Shown: in pieces, positions 55,226 through 64,000 of the stretch
How positions within the stretch are numbered: the first letter of the stretch is position 1
Layout: every line of letters begins with the position of its first letter
The notes under the pieces: model-generated
Databases searched by the model: none
What the model was told of the DNA's origin: nothing
Seen by the model: only the letters and a program-made list of their open reading frames with translations
Made by a program: the position numbers and the translations under genes
NCBI RefSeq assembly: GCF_002213425.1
Contig: NZ_NJGV01000007.1
Coordinates: 186,001 to 250,000, forward strand
Length of the DNA: 64,000 nt
Origin: Herbaspirillum aquaticum
Lineage (GTDB): Bacteria > Pseudomonadota > Gammaproteobacteria > Burkholderiales > Burkholderiaceae_D
Direction of reading: 5' to 3'

Positions 55226-56167
55226 CTAGCGCCGTTCGCCATCTGCATCGGCCACTGCAAACAGCTGCGGCAGATGGTCATCCACCACCACCTTGAGCCA
55301 GCGCTCGCCCACGCCCACACTGCCCAGGTTGCCGCTCCACAGGATTTGCGCTGGTGCCTTGCTCTTGCCGCCCTGGGCGTGCACGACCAGTACGCGTCCC
55401 TGGAATTTGCCCGCCAGGTCGGAGAACAGCTTGCGCGTCTCCGCAAAGCCATCGCGCTGGGCGCGGAAGAAGGAACGCTTGGGCGGCGGACCGAAGGGGT
55501 TGCCATCACTGAAGAAGACGATGGCCGCGCTCTTCTTCAGGGCGGCAAAGGCGAACAGGTGCTGCAGCCAGTTGCGATTGGCGATGAGGCGGTCCTCGAA
55601 CTCATTGTTGCGTCCGCCATCGAGCAGGAAGTGATTGTTGGCCGCCGGCAGGTTCACGGTAGCGAAGAGCACGTTGCCGATTTCCCAGCGGGTGTTCTCG
55701 GCATAGCTGCGGAACTTGGGCGTGAGCGACTGGCGCAGCATCGGCAGCCGGCTCGCGCCCAGCGAGAATTCGCTGGCATAGAAGATCTCGCGCATGCGTG
55801 CCAGGCGTTCGATGGCGTCCGAACGGTTCTCGCGGTCGCGGCAGGTGATCCAGTCGCTGCCGGCCAGCGACACGAAGATGCCGTTCTGCGCCTGCGAGAG
55901 CATCGCATGGCGCTCGGCATAGAGCGCGTCATCGCAGCGTTCAGAAGGGGATTTGATGCCGTTGACCACCACGAAGGCGAGATTGTCGGCATCGGTCTCG
56001 GCAAGGGCCTGGCGCAGCGCTTCATCGCCCTTGACGCCGGGCGCGGCATGGTTGATCACGCCGAACGAAAAGTCCTGTCCGGCGGCCCATGCCGCACCGC
56101 CCGCCATCAGGATGGCAGCGGTGAAGCAGGTGCACAGCAGGATGCGTCGGATCGGGCGGATCGGCAT
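55226..56167 (-). CDS. Uncharacterised secreted protein resembling a degenerate metallophosphatase
   Basis: 313-residue exported protein (324 if started at 56200). The signal peptide ends at about AWA (residue 28). The segment GIKSPSERCDDALYAER (about 70-86) followed by AGSDWITCRDR (about 102-112) and LERLARMREIFY-like sequence resembles secreted calcineurin-like phosphatases. As I remember them, those read GDIK...C-D-D and GDNDWTDCHR; here the Asp and Asn/Asp ligands are replaced (VNGIK, AGSDW). It may therefore be a catalytically inactive relative (inference). It follows mutS on the same strand after 65 bases. Function unknown. Confidence 0.75.
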   Translation of the reverse strand: MPIRPIRRILLCTCFTAAILMAGGAAWAAGQDFSFGVINHAAPGVKGDEALRQALAETDADNLAFVVVNGIKSPSERCDDALYAERHAMLSQAQNGIFVSLAGSDWITCRDRENRSDAIERLARMREIFYASEFSLGASRLPMLRQSLTPKFRSYAENTRWEIGNVLFATVNLPAANNHFLLDGGRNNEFEDRLIANRNWLQHLFAFAALKKSAAIVFFSDGNPFGPPPKRSFFRAQRDGFAETRKLFSDLAGKFQGRVLVVHAQGGKSKAPAQILWSGNLGSVGVGERWLKVVVDDHLPQLFAVADADGERR

Positions 56168-56232
56168 GCAGTCTTTCTGCGGTTCAAAGGGCGGCGTCAA
56201 GCCGGCGTCCCCGTGGTGTTGTCGTGGTGTTG

Positions 56233-58914
56233 TTATTGTCCCCGGCTCAAGGCCTTCAACTGGTAGAGCGCATCCAGCGCCTGGCGCGGCGTCAGGGCAT
56301 CGGGGTCGATGCCGTCCAGCGATTGCAGCAGGGCCTGGGCCAGCGGATCGGGTTCGACCGCGCTGGCGGGATTGCGTTCATCGTCTGCTTCTTCAGCTTC
56401 GGCTTGCGTTTCCATGAAGGAAGGGGAGCTGAACAGGTCGAACTGGGGCGTTGGCTGCATGGATTGGCTTTCCAGCGCCGAGAGATGCTTGCGCGCGGCG
56501 CGGATGACCGGAGCCGGCACCCCCGCCAGTTGCGCCACCTGCAGCCCGTAGCTCTGCGAGGCCGGGCCGCTCTGGACGGCATGCAGGAAGACGATGCTGT
56601 CCTTGTGCTCCACGGCCGACAGGTGCACGTTGGCCGCGGTCGGGTGGATCTCGGGCAACTGGGTCAGTTCGAAGTAGTGGGTCGCGAAGAGGGTGAAACT
56701 GCGCGTCACATCGATGAGGTGCTTGGCAATCGCCCAGGCCAGGGCCAGGCCGTCGAAGGTCGAGGTGCCACGGCCGACCTCATCCATCAACACCAGCGAA
56801 TGTTCGGTGGCGTTGTTGAGGATGGAGGCCGATTCGGTCATCTCCACCATGAAGGTGGAGCGGCCGCCGGCCAGGTCATCGGCGGCGCCGATGCGGGTGA
56901 AGATGCGGTCGATCGGACCGATCACCGCACTGGTGGCGGGCACGAAGCTGCCCACGTAGGCCAGCAGGGTGATCAGCGCCACCTGGCGCATGAAGGTCGA
57001 TTTACCACCCATGTTGGGACCGGTGATGAGCAGCAGCTTGCGTTCGGCGGCGAGCTGGCAGTCGTTGGCGATGAAGCGTTCGATCTGGTTTTCCACCACC
57101 GGATGGCGGCCTTGTTCGATCTGGATGCAGGGCTCATCGACCAGCTGCGGCGCGCACCAGTTGTTGCGCACGGCATGGTCGGCCAGGGCCACCAGCGTGT
57201 CGAGCTGGGCCAGTGCATGGGCGATGGATTGCAGGCGCACGATGTGTGCACCCATGTCGTTGAGAAGCTGCTCGTAGAGGAATTTCTCGCGCGACAGCGA
57301 GCGTTCCTGCGCCGAGAGCGCCTTGTCCTCGAAGGCCTTCAGCTCGGGGATGATGTAGCGTTCGGCATTCTTCAGGGTCTGGCGGCGGCGATAGTCTTCC
57401 GGCACCTTGTCGGTCTGGCCGTGGGTGACCTCGATGTAGAAGCCATGCACCTTGTTGTATTCCACGCGCAGGTTGGCAATGCCGGTGCGTTCCCGTTCGC
57501 GCGCTTCCAGTTCCAGCAGGTACTGGCCGGCGTTTTCCGACAGGCCGCGCAGTTCGTCCAGTTCGGCGTCATAGCCGCGCGCGATCACGCCGCCGTCGCG
57601 CACCATGGCGGCGGGCTCCAGCATGATGGCGCGTTCCAGCAGGTCCAGGCATTCCACGGGCGTGGCCAGGTCTTCGTGCAGCTGGCCCAGCAGTGGTGCT
57701 TCGGCGTCGCGGGCGCACATTTCCACGTAGGCCCGCAATGAACCCAACTGCTGCAGGCCGCTGCGCAAGCCCGCCAGGTCGCGCGGACGCGCCGAGAGCA
57801 GGGCGATGCGGGTGGTGATGCGTTCGATGTCGGGCACCGCCGCCAGCGTGGCCGACAGGCCCGAGCAGGCGTCGGTGCGCATGAGCGCATTGATGGCGGC
57901 GTGGCGTTCGCGCGCCACTTGCTGGTCGCGCAGGGCGTGGTGCAGCCAGTGGCGCAGCAGGCGCGAACCCATCGCGGTACGGCAGTGGTCCAGCGTGGAG
58001 AACAGCGTCGGGGCCAGCGCATTGGCATCCTGCGAGCGGATGGTTTCGGTCAGTTCCAGGTTGCGGCGGGTGGCCGCATCCAGGCCGATGAATTCATTTT
58101 CGGATTCGACGGTGAGCGTGCGCACGTGCTGCAGGCCGCGTCCCTGGGTCGATTGCGCATAGCGCAGCAGGGCACCGGCGGCACAGATGGCCGGGCCCAG
58201 GCCGTCGGCACCGAAGCCGTGCAGGGTGGCCACGCCCAGTTGGTCGAGCAGGGCCTTCTCGCTGCTGGGCTGGTCGAAATGCCAGTCCGGCACCGTCACG
58301 GCGCGGTTGGGCAGCAGCGGCTCGCACTGCTCCAGCTGGCCGTCGGCCACCAGCACCTCGGCGGCCGAGATGCGTTCGAGCTCCTGCTTCACGCGGCCAT
58401 CGAGCAGCGTGCTCTCGACCGTGAACTCCATCATCTTGAGCGCGCCGCTGGCCATGGACAGCCAGGCCAGGCCGACCTGCATCTGCTTGCGCGACTTGGA
58501 GGGCAGCAGTTGCATGGCCAGCAGGCAGCGCTCGGCCTTTTCGGGCAAGAGGTCGGAATCGGTCAGGGTGCCGGGCGTGACCACCCGCACCACCTTGCGC
58601 TCCACCGGTCCCTTGCTGGTGGCCGGGTCGCCGATCTGTTCGCAGATCGCCACCGACTCGCCCAGCTTGATCAGGCGTGCCAGGTATTGCTCCACCGAGT
58701 GGAAGGGCACGCCCGCCATCTTGATCGGGTTGCCGTTGGAAGAGCCGCGCTGGGTCAGCGTGACGCCCATGAGGCGCGAGGCCTTTTCGGCATCTTCGAA
58801 GAAGAGTTCATAGAAATCGCCCATCCGGTAGAACACCAGCGTGTTGGGATGGTCGGCCTTGATGCGGAGGTACTGCTGCATCATCGGCGTGTGGGCGGCG
58901 AGGTCTTTGGTCAT
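56233..58914 (-). CDS. mutS: DNA mismatch repair protein MutS
   Basis: 893-residue mismatch-recognition ATPase. The N-terminal mismatch-binding Phe-x-Glu is in [11 protein letters not shown] (about residues 32-42). Connector, lever and clamp domains lead to the ATPase with Walker [21 protein letters not shown] and Walker [17 protein letters not shown]. The C-terminus carries the short tetramerisation-type tail. The ATG at 58914 ([15 protein letters not shown]) matches the family; the frame is open 36 bases further. All functional motifs are intact, so there is no sign of a natural mutator. Confidence 0.96.
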   Translation of the reverse strand: MTKDLAAHTPMMQQYLRIKADHPNTLVFYRMGDFYELFFEDAEKASRLMGVTLTQRGSSNGNPIKMAGVPFHSVEQYLARLIKLGESVAICEQIGDPATSKGPVERKVVRVVTPGTLTDSDLLPEKAERCLLAMQLLPSKSRKQMQVGLAWLSMASGALKMMEFTVESTLLDGRVKQELERISAAEVLVADGQLEQCEPLLPNRAVTVPDWHFDQPSSEKALLDQLGVATLHGFGADGLGPAICAAGALLRYAQSTQGRGLQHVRTLTVESENEFIGLDAATRRNLELTETIRSQDANALAPTLFSTLDHCRTAMGSRLLRHWLHHALRDQQVARERHAAINALMRTDACSGLSATLAAVPDIERITTRIALLSARPRDLAGLRSGLQQLGSLRAYVEMCARDAEAPLLGQLHEDLATPVECLDLLERAIMLEPAAMVRDGGVIARGYDAELDELRGLSENAGQYLLELEARERERTGIANLRVEYNKVHGFYIEVTHGQTDKVPEDYRRRQTLKNAERYIIPELKAFEDKALSAQERSLSREKFLYEQLLNDMGAHIVRLQSIAHALAQLDTLVALADHAVRNNWCAPQLVDEPCIQIEQGRHPVVENQIERFIANDCQLAAERKLLLITGPNMGGKSTFMRQVALITLLAYVGSFVPATSAVIGPIDRIFTRIGAADDLAGGRSTFMVEMTESASILNNATEHSLVLMDEVGRGTSTFDGLALAWAIAKHLIDVTRSFTLFATHYFELTQLPEIHPTAANVHLSAVEHKDSIVFLHAVQSGPASQSYGLQVAQLAGVPAPVIRAARKHLSALESQSMQPTPQFDLFSSPSFMETQAEAEEADDERNPASAVEPDPLAQALLQSLDGIDPDALTPRQALDALYQLKALSRGQ

Positions 58915-59062
58915 GAGTCTGGGTGGCGATGCGGGGATCGCTTCTTGCAAGTTCGGGAAGCATGGCCGCGCGGGCTGGCCTGGATCTCCGTGGATCTCAC
59001 GGGATCATCAAGCCACGCTGGCGGCGGGACGTCATGGCGGCCCGCTGCACGGGCCCGCCATA

Positions 59063-59090
59063 AATCAAAAATGCGGACCGTGGTCCGCAT
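59063..59090 (-). terminator. Intrinsic terminator of the alcohol dehydrogenase-like gene
   Basis: An eight-base stem (59071-59078 with 59083-59090) with an A-rich tract at 59063-59070, which is the T run on the minus strand. Confidence 0.75.
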
Positions 59091-59169
59091 GCATGAGCCG
59101 GGATTGTACGCCCTTGACCCGGTGCAGCCAAGCGCACAGCCCGCGTTTGACCCGCCTGGGGCCTCGAAT

Positions 59170-60177
59170 TCAATCGAAAGAGATGACGATCTTTCCCGAA
59201 TGCTCGCCCCGTTGCATCCGGGCAAAGCCCTCGGCTGCTTGGGCCAGGGGGAAGCGCGAGTCGATCAGCGGCCGGATCTGGTGCAGGGCCATCATGCGGA
59301 TCATCGCCTCCAGTGCGGCGCGCGAACCCACCACCACGCCTTGCATGCGGATCATGGGGCCGATCAGTTGGCGGATGTTGAGCGAGGTCTCCATTCCGCC
59401 GACGAAGCCGACCACGCCCACGAAGCCGTTGAAGCGCACCGCCGTGAGCGATTCAGACAGGCTGCTGCCGGTGGTTTCGACCACGATGTCGACCCCGCGT
59501 CCGCCCGTCGCCTCGCGCACCGACTGGCCCCAGGCGGGGGTGTGCCGATAGTTGATGACAGTGTCCACGCCCAGGCTGCGCAGCAGGGCTGCCTTGGCGT
59601 CAGACGAGGTGAGCCCGATCACGCGCGCCCCGGCGGCCCGCGCGAACTGCGCTGCAAACAGGGCCACGCCGCCGGTGCCTTGCACCAGCACGGTCTGGCC
59701 GGCCTGCAATCGGCCCTGTTGCAGGCAAGACCAGGCGGTCAGGGCGGCAATCGGCAAGGTACTGGCTTGGTCATCATCCAGGTAGTCCGGCGCGGCTACG
59801 GCTTCTTCGGCGGGGACCACCACGTAATCCTGCAGCACCCCGGTGAGCGGTCCTCCCAGGCTGCCGCCGTTGCGCTGCTCGGGCGTGAGTGCGCCATCGC
59901 GCCAGCCCTGGATGTACACCGGGATGACGCGCTCGCCGACCCGGAAGCGGCTCACATCCTCGCCCACCGCCTCGACCACACCGCAGGCATCGGAGCAGGG
60001 GGTATAGGGCAGGGGCAGCTGGGGCATGTAGCCACCACAGAGGATCGCCAGGTCACGGTAGTTCAGGCTGGCGGCGCGCACGCGCACCAGGATCTCGCCA
60101 CGGCGTGGTACGGGACGGTCGATCTCGGACAGGGTCAGGCCGTCGATGGCGAAGCGGCGGGCTTGCAGGGCTCTCAT
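59170..60177 (-). CDS. NAD(P)-dependent alcohol dehydrogenase / quinone oxidoreductase (MDR superfamily)
   Basis: 335-residue medium-chain reductase. An N-terminal GroES-like domain with PCSDACGVVEAVGEDV precedes a Rossmann domain with VQGTGGVALFAAQFARAAGARVIG. The catalytic and structural zinc Cys clusters of classical ADHs are not evident, so it is likely a zinc-independent oxidoreductase of the QOR-like group. Substrate unknown. GAGGAG before the ATG at 60177 sets the start; the frame is open to 60258. Confidence 0.88.
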   Translation of the reverse strand: MRALQARRFAIDGLTLSEIDRPVPRRGEILVRVRAASLNYRDLAILCGGYMPQLPLPYTPCSDACGVVEAVGEDVSRFRVGERVIPVYIQGWRDGALTPEQRNGGSLGGPLTGVLQDYVVVPAEEAVAAPDYLDDDQASTLPIAALTAWSCLQQGRLQAGQTVLVQGTGGVALFAAQFARAAGARVIGLTSSDAKAALLRSLGVDTVINYRHTPAWGQSVREATGGRGVDIVVETTGSSLSESLTAVRFNGFVGVVGFVGGMETSLNIRQLIGPMIRMQGVVVGSRAALEAMIRMMALHQIRPLIDSRFPLAQAAEGFARMQRGEHSGKIVISFD

Positions 60178-60256
60178 GCAGGGTGTCTCCTCGATAGGGC
60201 GTGGGGAACAGCGATGGGGCAGTCTAGCAAAATCACCTGTGCTGCGTCGGCCGCCC

Positions 60257-60289
60257 AAAAAAACAGGCGGCCACCGAAGTGGCCGCCTG
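60257..60289 (-). terminator. Intrinsic terminator of the emrAB operon
   Basis: A perfect 11-base stem (60264-60274 with 60279-60289), a CGAA loop and seven A on the plus strand, which form the T run on the minus strand. Confidence 0.88.
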
Positions 60290-60333
60290 CCCAGTCCGCA
60301 GGGGAAGACGGACTGTGGGGGAGAGCTGCTCGA

Positions 60334-61917
60334 TCAGTGCGCCGAGGTCGTATCGGCCACCCGTGTCGGTTTTGGTGCCAGCCACACCGCCAGCGCCGCC
60401 AGCGAGAAGGACACCGCGGCCATCATGAAGATGTGGTTGGTGGCCAGCATCACGGCCTGGTTCTGCACCGTCTGCGCCAGCGAGCCCGTCGCCTGCTCGG
60501 CGCTCATGCCCGAGGCCATCATGGCGTTGACCGCATCGCCGCCACGATCGACCAGGCCGGACAGTTCGGCGTGGAAGTAGGTGGCGTCGTTTTCCCAGCT
60601 GGTATTGACGATGGAGGTGGCAATCGCCCCGGCCATGGTGCGGCAGAAACTCATGAGGCCGGCGGCCGATGCGGTCTCTTCCTCGTTCACGCTGGAAAGC
60701 GCCAGGCCGGTGAGCGGCACGAAGAACAGCGGCAGTCCGATCCCCTGCAGGAACAGCGGCCAGCCGATCTGGAAGAACGACATGTCGGTGGTGTTGAAGG
60801 CCCGCAGGAAGGTGATGAAGCCCAGCCAGGTCACGCCGATGCACACCAGCTTGCGCGCATCGATGGTGGTGGACATCTTGGCCACCATGGGCGCAGTCAA
60901 CACCGCCAGGATGCCGGTCAGCGCCGAGATGCAGCCCGACCAGGTGGCGGTATAGCCCATGTAGCCCTGCAGCCAGAGGGGCGTCAACACCACCGAGCCG
61001 AAGAAGGCACCGAAGGCCAGGCAGATGGTGGTCACGCTGGCGGTGAAGCCGCGATGGCGGAACACCCGCAGGTCAACGATGGGATTGTGCTCGGTCAGCT
61101 CCCAGATCAGGAAGGCGATGAAGAACACCACGGCAGTCACGGCCAGCAGCACGATTTCGGTGGAGGCGAACCAGTCCTTTTCCTTGCCTTCATCGAGCAT
61201 CAGTTGCAGGGCGGCCACCCAGACCACCATCAGGATCAGCCCCACGCGGTCAATGGGCAGCTTGCTGGTCTTGGTCTCGAAGCGCTTGAGCATGCGCCAG
61301 CCGAGATAGCCGCAGATCAGCGCCACCGGCACGTTGATCCAGAAGATGTAGGGCCAGCTGTACTGGTCGCACAGCACCCCGCCCAGGATCGGGCCGGCAA
61401 TCGGTGCCACCAGCGTGGTCATGGCCCACAGCCCCACGGCGGCAGGCGCTTTTTCCTTGGGGAAGATGCGCAGCAGCAGAGTTTGCGACAGCGGCATCAG
61501 CGGGCCACCGGCCAAGCCCTGCATCACGCGGAAGGCGATCAGCATGCCCAGCGAATTGGCCAGTCCGCACAGGGCCGAGAACAGCCCGAACATGACCATC
61601 GAGAGGATGAACACGCGCACCGTGCCGAAGCGATTGGCCAGCCAGCCGGTCAGGGGCACCGTGATGGCTTCAGCCACCGCGTAGGACGTGATGACGTAGG
61701 TGCCCTGGCTGGTGGAGGCGCCCAGCGCGCCGGCGATGGTCGAGACCGAGACGTTGGCGATGGTGGTGTCGAGCACCGCGATGAAGTTGGCGGCGGCCAG
61801 CAGGATGCCGGCGCCCACCAGCTGGCCGCCGGTCAGCGGGGCCTCGAAGGGACCGGGCTGGGCGGCAGGCTTGGGGGCGGGCAGGTCGCCCGCCGTTGCG
61901 CTTGGTGTGGATGACAT
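60334..61917 (-). CDS. emrB: DHA2-family MFS multidrug efflux pump EmrB
   Basis: 527-residue inner-membrane proton antiporter with about fourteen helices. The DHA2 signature AVLDTTIANVSVSTIAGALG lies in helix 1, followed by GWLANRFGTVRVF and GLAGGPLMPLSQTLL. It works with EmrA and an outer-membrane channel to expel hydrophobic toxicants. It is last in the minus-strand operon OMF-emrA-emrB, 27 bases after emrA, and is followed by a terminator. Confidence 0.95.
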   Translation of the reverse strand: MSSTPSATAGDLPAPKPAAQPGPFEAPLTGGQLVGAGILLAAANFIAVLDTTIANVSVSTIAGALGASTSQGTYVITSYAVAEAITVPLTGWLANRFGTVRVFILSMVMFGLFSALCGLANSLGMLIAFRVMQGLAGGPLMPLSQTLLLRIFPKEKAPAAVGLWAMTTLVAPIAGPILGGVLCDQYSWPYIFWINVPVALICGYLGWRMLKRFETKTSKLPIDRVGLILMVVWVAALQLMLDEGKEKDWFASTEIVLLAVTAVVFFIAFLIWELTEHNPIVDLRVFRHRGFTASVTTICLAFGAFFGSVVLTPLWLQGYMGYTATWSGCISALTGILAVLTAPMVAKMSTTIDARKLVCIGVTWLGFITFLRAFNTTDMSFFQIGWPLFLQGIGLPLFFVPLTGLALSSVNEEETASAAGLMSFCRTMAGAIATSIVNTSWENDATYFHAELSGLVDRGGDAVNAMMASGMSAEQATGSLAQTVQNQAVMLATNHIFMMAAVSFSLAALAVWLAPKPTRVADTTSAH

Positions 61918-61944
61918 GATGAGTCTTTCCTTGTCGTCGCCGGA

Positions 61945-63177
61945 TTACAGTGCGGCGGCGCGGGACTCGGTGCTGGCCGTCTTGGGCTGGACGTCACCGG
62001 CCTGCACCTGGCCGCGTGTATCGATCTCCACTACCATCGACAGGCCCACCGACAGCGGACGCTGCGCCAGTTCCTTGGGATCGAGCGAGATGCGCACCGG
62101 CAGGCGCTGCACCACCTTGATCCAGTTGCCGGTGGCGTTCTGCGCGGGGATCACCGCAAAGGCCGAACCGGTGCCACCGGAGAGACCCGTGACGACGCCG
62201 TGGTATTCCACCGAACCGCCATAGATGTCCGCCTTCATGGTCACCGGCTGGCCGATGCGCACCTTGGTCAGTTGCCCTTCCTTGAAGTTGGCATCCACGT
62301 GCATCTGCTGCAGCGGCACCACCGACAGCAGGCTGGCACCGCTCTGCACGCGCTGGCCGACTTGCACCTGGCGGCGGGCGATGACGCCATCGACCGGAGC
62401 GCGCAGCACGGTGCGTTCGAGGTCCAGCTTGGCCTGATCCAGCTTGGCGCGGGCCAGGACCACTTCCGGGTTGTCGTCCACGGTGGTATTGGCCGTCAGT
62501 ACGGTACTGGCCTTCTGCGCACCCTGGGTCGCCTTGATGTTGGCGCGCGACTGCACTTCAGCGGCTTCGGCTGCCTTCAGGTTGGCCTGGGCGGTCAGCA
62601 GGGCAGTGCGCGCATTGCTCAATTCTTCACCCGACACCGAACCCGACTTGGCCAGCGCCTCGCGGCGCTGCAGGTCGATTTCAGCACGCTTCATATCGGC
62701 CTGCGCCGACAGCAACTGGGCACTGGCGCGCTTCTGCTCGGCTTCACGGGCCAGCACCTGGGCGGCCAGGCCGGCATCGTTGGCGAAGTAGCCCTTGACC
62801 TTGCGTTCGGTGCGGTCCAGGTCGGCGGCGGCCTGGTCCACGGCCAGCTTGGCATCGGCGTCGTCGATGCGTACCAGCACGTCGCCCTTCTTGACGGCCT
62901 GGGTATCGACCACGTCGACGGCGGCCACGATGCCGTTGATGGCCGGGGTGACGGTGGCCACTTCGGTGGCGGTGTAGGCGTTGTCGGTCTCGACGTAGCG
63001 CGAGCCGATCAGGTACCAATAGGTGCCGTAGCCGATGGCGGCGATGGCGACCACGCCGCCGAAGATGGAAAAGAGCTTCTTGCGCTTTTGCGCCGCGGCC
63101 GCCTTGGAGGCCTCTTCATTGCGCTGACGGGTTTCTTCGGCCAGGGTGTGGGCCGCTTGGGAATCGCTGTGGGACAT
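61945..63177 (-). CDS. emrA: HlyD/EmrA-family membrane fusion protein
   Basis: 410-residue periplasmic adaptor. The N-terminal transmembrane helix (about 38-58) precedes a barrel-sandwich (lipoyl) domain split by a long alpha-helical coiled-coil hairpin (about 95-210, rich in Ala/Glu/Lys) and the C-terminal beta-barrel. VDGVIARRQVQVGQRVQSG is the returning lipoyl half. It connects EmrB to the OMF. ATG at 63177 is chosen because AAAGG lies 9 bases upstream; an upstream TTG at 63186 is possible. Confidence 0.94.
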   Translation of the reverse strand: MSHSDSQAAHTLAEETRQRNEEASKAAAAQKRKKLFSIFGGVVAIAAIGYGTYWYLIGSRYVETDNAYTATEVATVTPAINGIVAAVDVVDTQAVKKGDVLVRIDDADAKLAVDQAAADLDRTERKVKGYFANDAGLAAQVLAREAEQKRASAQLLSAQADMKRAEIDLQRREALAKSGSVSGEELSNARTALLTAQANLKAAEAAEVQSRANIKATQGAQKASTVLTANTTVDDNPEVVLARAKLDQAKLDLERTVLRAPVDGVIARRQVQVGQRVQSGASLLSVVPLQQMHVDANFKEGQLTKVRIGQPVTMKADIYGGSVEYHGVVTGLSGGTGSAFAVIPAQNATGNWIKVVQRLPVRISLDPKELAQRPLSVGLSMVVEIDTRGQVQAGDVQPKTASTESRAAAL

Positions 63178-63182
63178 GATGT

Positions 63183-64000
63183 TCAACCTTTCGCTTGCTG
63201 TTCGGTGTGGGGCGCGGTGGCGCTGTCTTGGCTCTTGCTGTCGCCGGCGGCGCGGTAGCCGCCGCCCAGGGCGCGCACCAGCGCGACATCCAGGGTGAAC
63301 AGGCGCGAGCGCAGGTCGGAGAGCTGGCGCAGGTTGCTGATGAGCGTGTCCTGCGCATTGAGCACGTCCAGGTAAGTGTTGAGGCCGCCGTTGTAGCGGT
63401 TGCTGACGATGCGATAGGCCTCTTCGGCGGCGTCGGCTGCGGCCTGCACATCCTGCAGGCGGCCGGCCAGGGCTTTCTCGCTCACGCCGACATCGGCCAC
63501 ATCCTGCAGGGCCTGGGTGACGGCCTGGTCGTAGTTGGCCACGGCTTCGTCATAGCTGGCGCTGGCCGAGCGGAATTGTCCGCGCACGCGGCCGCCGTTG
63601 AAGATGGGCAGCGAGATCGCCGGGCCGAAGCTGCCGATGTCGGAGCCGCTGCGGGTGAGCATGTCGATGCCCAGCGACTGGAAACCGAAGTAGGCCGACA
63701 GGTTCACATTCGGATAGAAGGCAGCACGCGCCACCTTGATCTGCTTGCCGGCCGCTTCGGCGCGCAGGCGCGCGGCCACGATGTCGGGACGGCGGCCCAG
63801 CAGTTCCACCGGCAGTTGCGCGGGCAGGCCGAAGGGCTTGGACAGGTCGATCTGCGGGCGCGCCAGCTGCAGGCCGCGATCCGGGCCGGCCCCGGCCAGT
63901 GCGGCCAGCTTGTTGCGTTGCAGGGCGATGGATTCGTCGGTGGCCTTGAGGTCGGCCTGGGCGATGGCGCGGCGCGCTTCCATCTGCTTGACCGAGCCGC
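63183..64000 (-). CDS. RND/EmrAB-associated outer-membrane efflux factor, NodT type (5' end cut by window)
   Basis: C-terminal 272 residues of a TolC-like outer-membrane channel; the frame is open to the window edge, so the N-terminus and any lipobox are outside. The second repeat of the OMF fold is visible: ELLGRRPDIVAARLRAEAAGKQIKVARAAFYPNV is a clear NodT-family signature, followed by the SLPIFNGGRVRGQF strand region and coiled-coil helices. Its stop is five bases before the emrA ATG, so it leads a three-gene tripartite efflux operon. Confidence 0.93.
   Translation of the reverse strand, partial: GSVKQMEARRAIAQADLKATDESIALQRNKLAALAGAGPDRGLQLARPQIDLSKPFGLPAQLPVELLGRRPDIVAARLRAEAAGKQIKVARAAFYPNVNLSAYFGFQSLGIDMLTRSGSDIGSFGPAISLPIFNGGRVRGQFRSASASYDEAVANYDQAVTQALQDVADVGVSEKALAGRLQDVQAAADAAEEAYRIVSNRYNGGLNTYLDVLNAQDTLISNLRQLSDLRSRLFTLDVALVRALGGGYRAAGDSKSQDSATAPHTEQQAKG

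Noticed and set aside
59037..59059. GC-rich hairpin near the mutS and dehydrogenase ends as a second terminator
   Set aside because: It has no adjacent T run; the hairpin at 59063-59090 with its A/T tract is the better terminator.
57901..61914. 1337-codon plus-strand open frame across mutS, the dehydrogenase and emrB
   Set aside because: Antisense shadow of three well-supported minus-strand genes; no recognisable motif.

Overview
The window is a high-GC, gene-dense stretch of bacterial chromosome. Gene order and protein sequences point to a betaproteobacterium of the Burkholderiales, most likely Oxalobacteraceae and close to Herbaspirillum. The evidence is the leuC-entericidin-leuD-leuB-asd-fimV-truA-trpF-trpB-trpA-accD-folC-SPOR-cvpA-purF block, the trpS-dapA-bamC-MBL block, and codons ending mostly in G/C. 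The genus is inferred from memory of gene order, not from a search. I see no rRNA, tRNA, CRISPR array, insertion sequence or prophage.

Region 1 (1-17.9 kb) is mixed accessory and physiological genes: the end of a nitrate/cyanate-type ABC importer followed by cyanase; an orphan membrane-anchored TAXI binding protein; a 76-residue ORF behind a near-ideal LexA (SOS) box; a divergent pair of iron-type ABC importer genes; glutathione reductase; outer-membrane phospholipase A; an MHYT-GGDEF-EAL cyclic-di-GMP protein; an FAD-dependent 2-hydroxyacid dehydrogenase; a WrbA flavoprotein overlapping a small membrane protein; a YihY-type membrane protein; a DUF962/Mpo1-like protein; and a two-CBS protein.

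Region 2 (18-41.4 kb) is core biosynthesis. It holds an LplT-like transporter fused to a PlsC-like acyltransferase, aroC, an M48 lipoprotein protease, leuCDB with an entericidin-like peptide gene inside, asd, fimV, truA, trpFBA, accD, folC, a SPOR protein, cvpA, purF and a Cys/Met-metabolism PLP enzyme. Several units are closed by clear hairpin-plus-T terminators.

Region 3 (41.5-52.2 kb) carries a LOG-family nucleotide hydrolase, a patatin lipase, an alpha/beta hydrolase, a PHP phosphoesterase, HtpX, a YciO/Sua5 protein, a site-2-type protease, trpS, dapA, bamC and a metallo-beta-lactamase-fold protein.

Region 4 (52.5-64 kb) is mostly on the minus strand: a repetitive Ala/Pro lipoprotein with an 18-bp perfect palindrome upstream, a RoxA-like JmjC oxygenase divergent from slyD, a secreted protein resembling a degenerate metallophosphatase downstream of mutS, a zinc-independent-looking alcohol dehydrogenase/quinone reductase homologue, and an OMF-emrA-emrB tripartite efflux operon cut by the window edge.

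Most of the window is ordinary housekeeping DNA. The items I would follow up first are the LexA-controlled small ORF, the palindrome-controlled repetitive lipoprotein, the degenerate phosphatase-like protein, the LplT-PlsC fusion and the entericidin inside the leucine operon.
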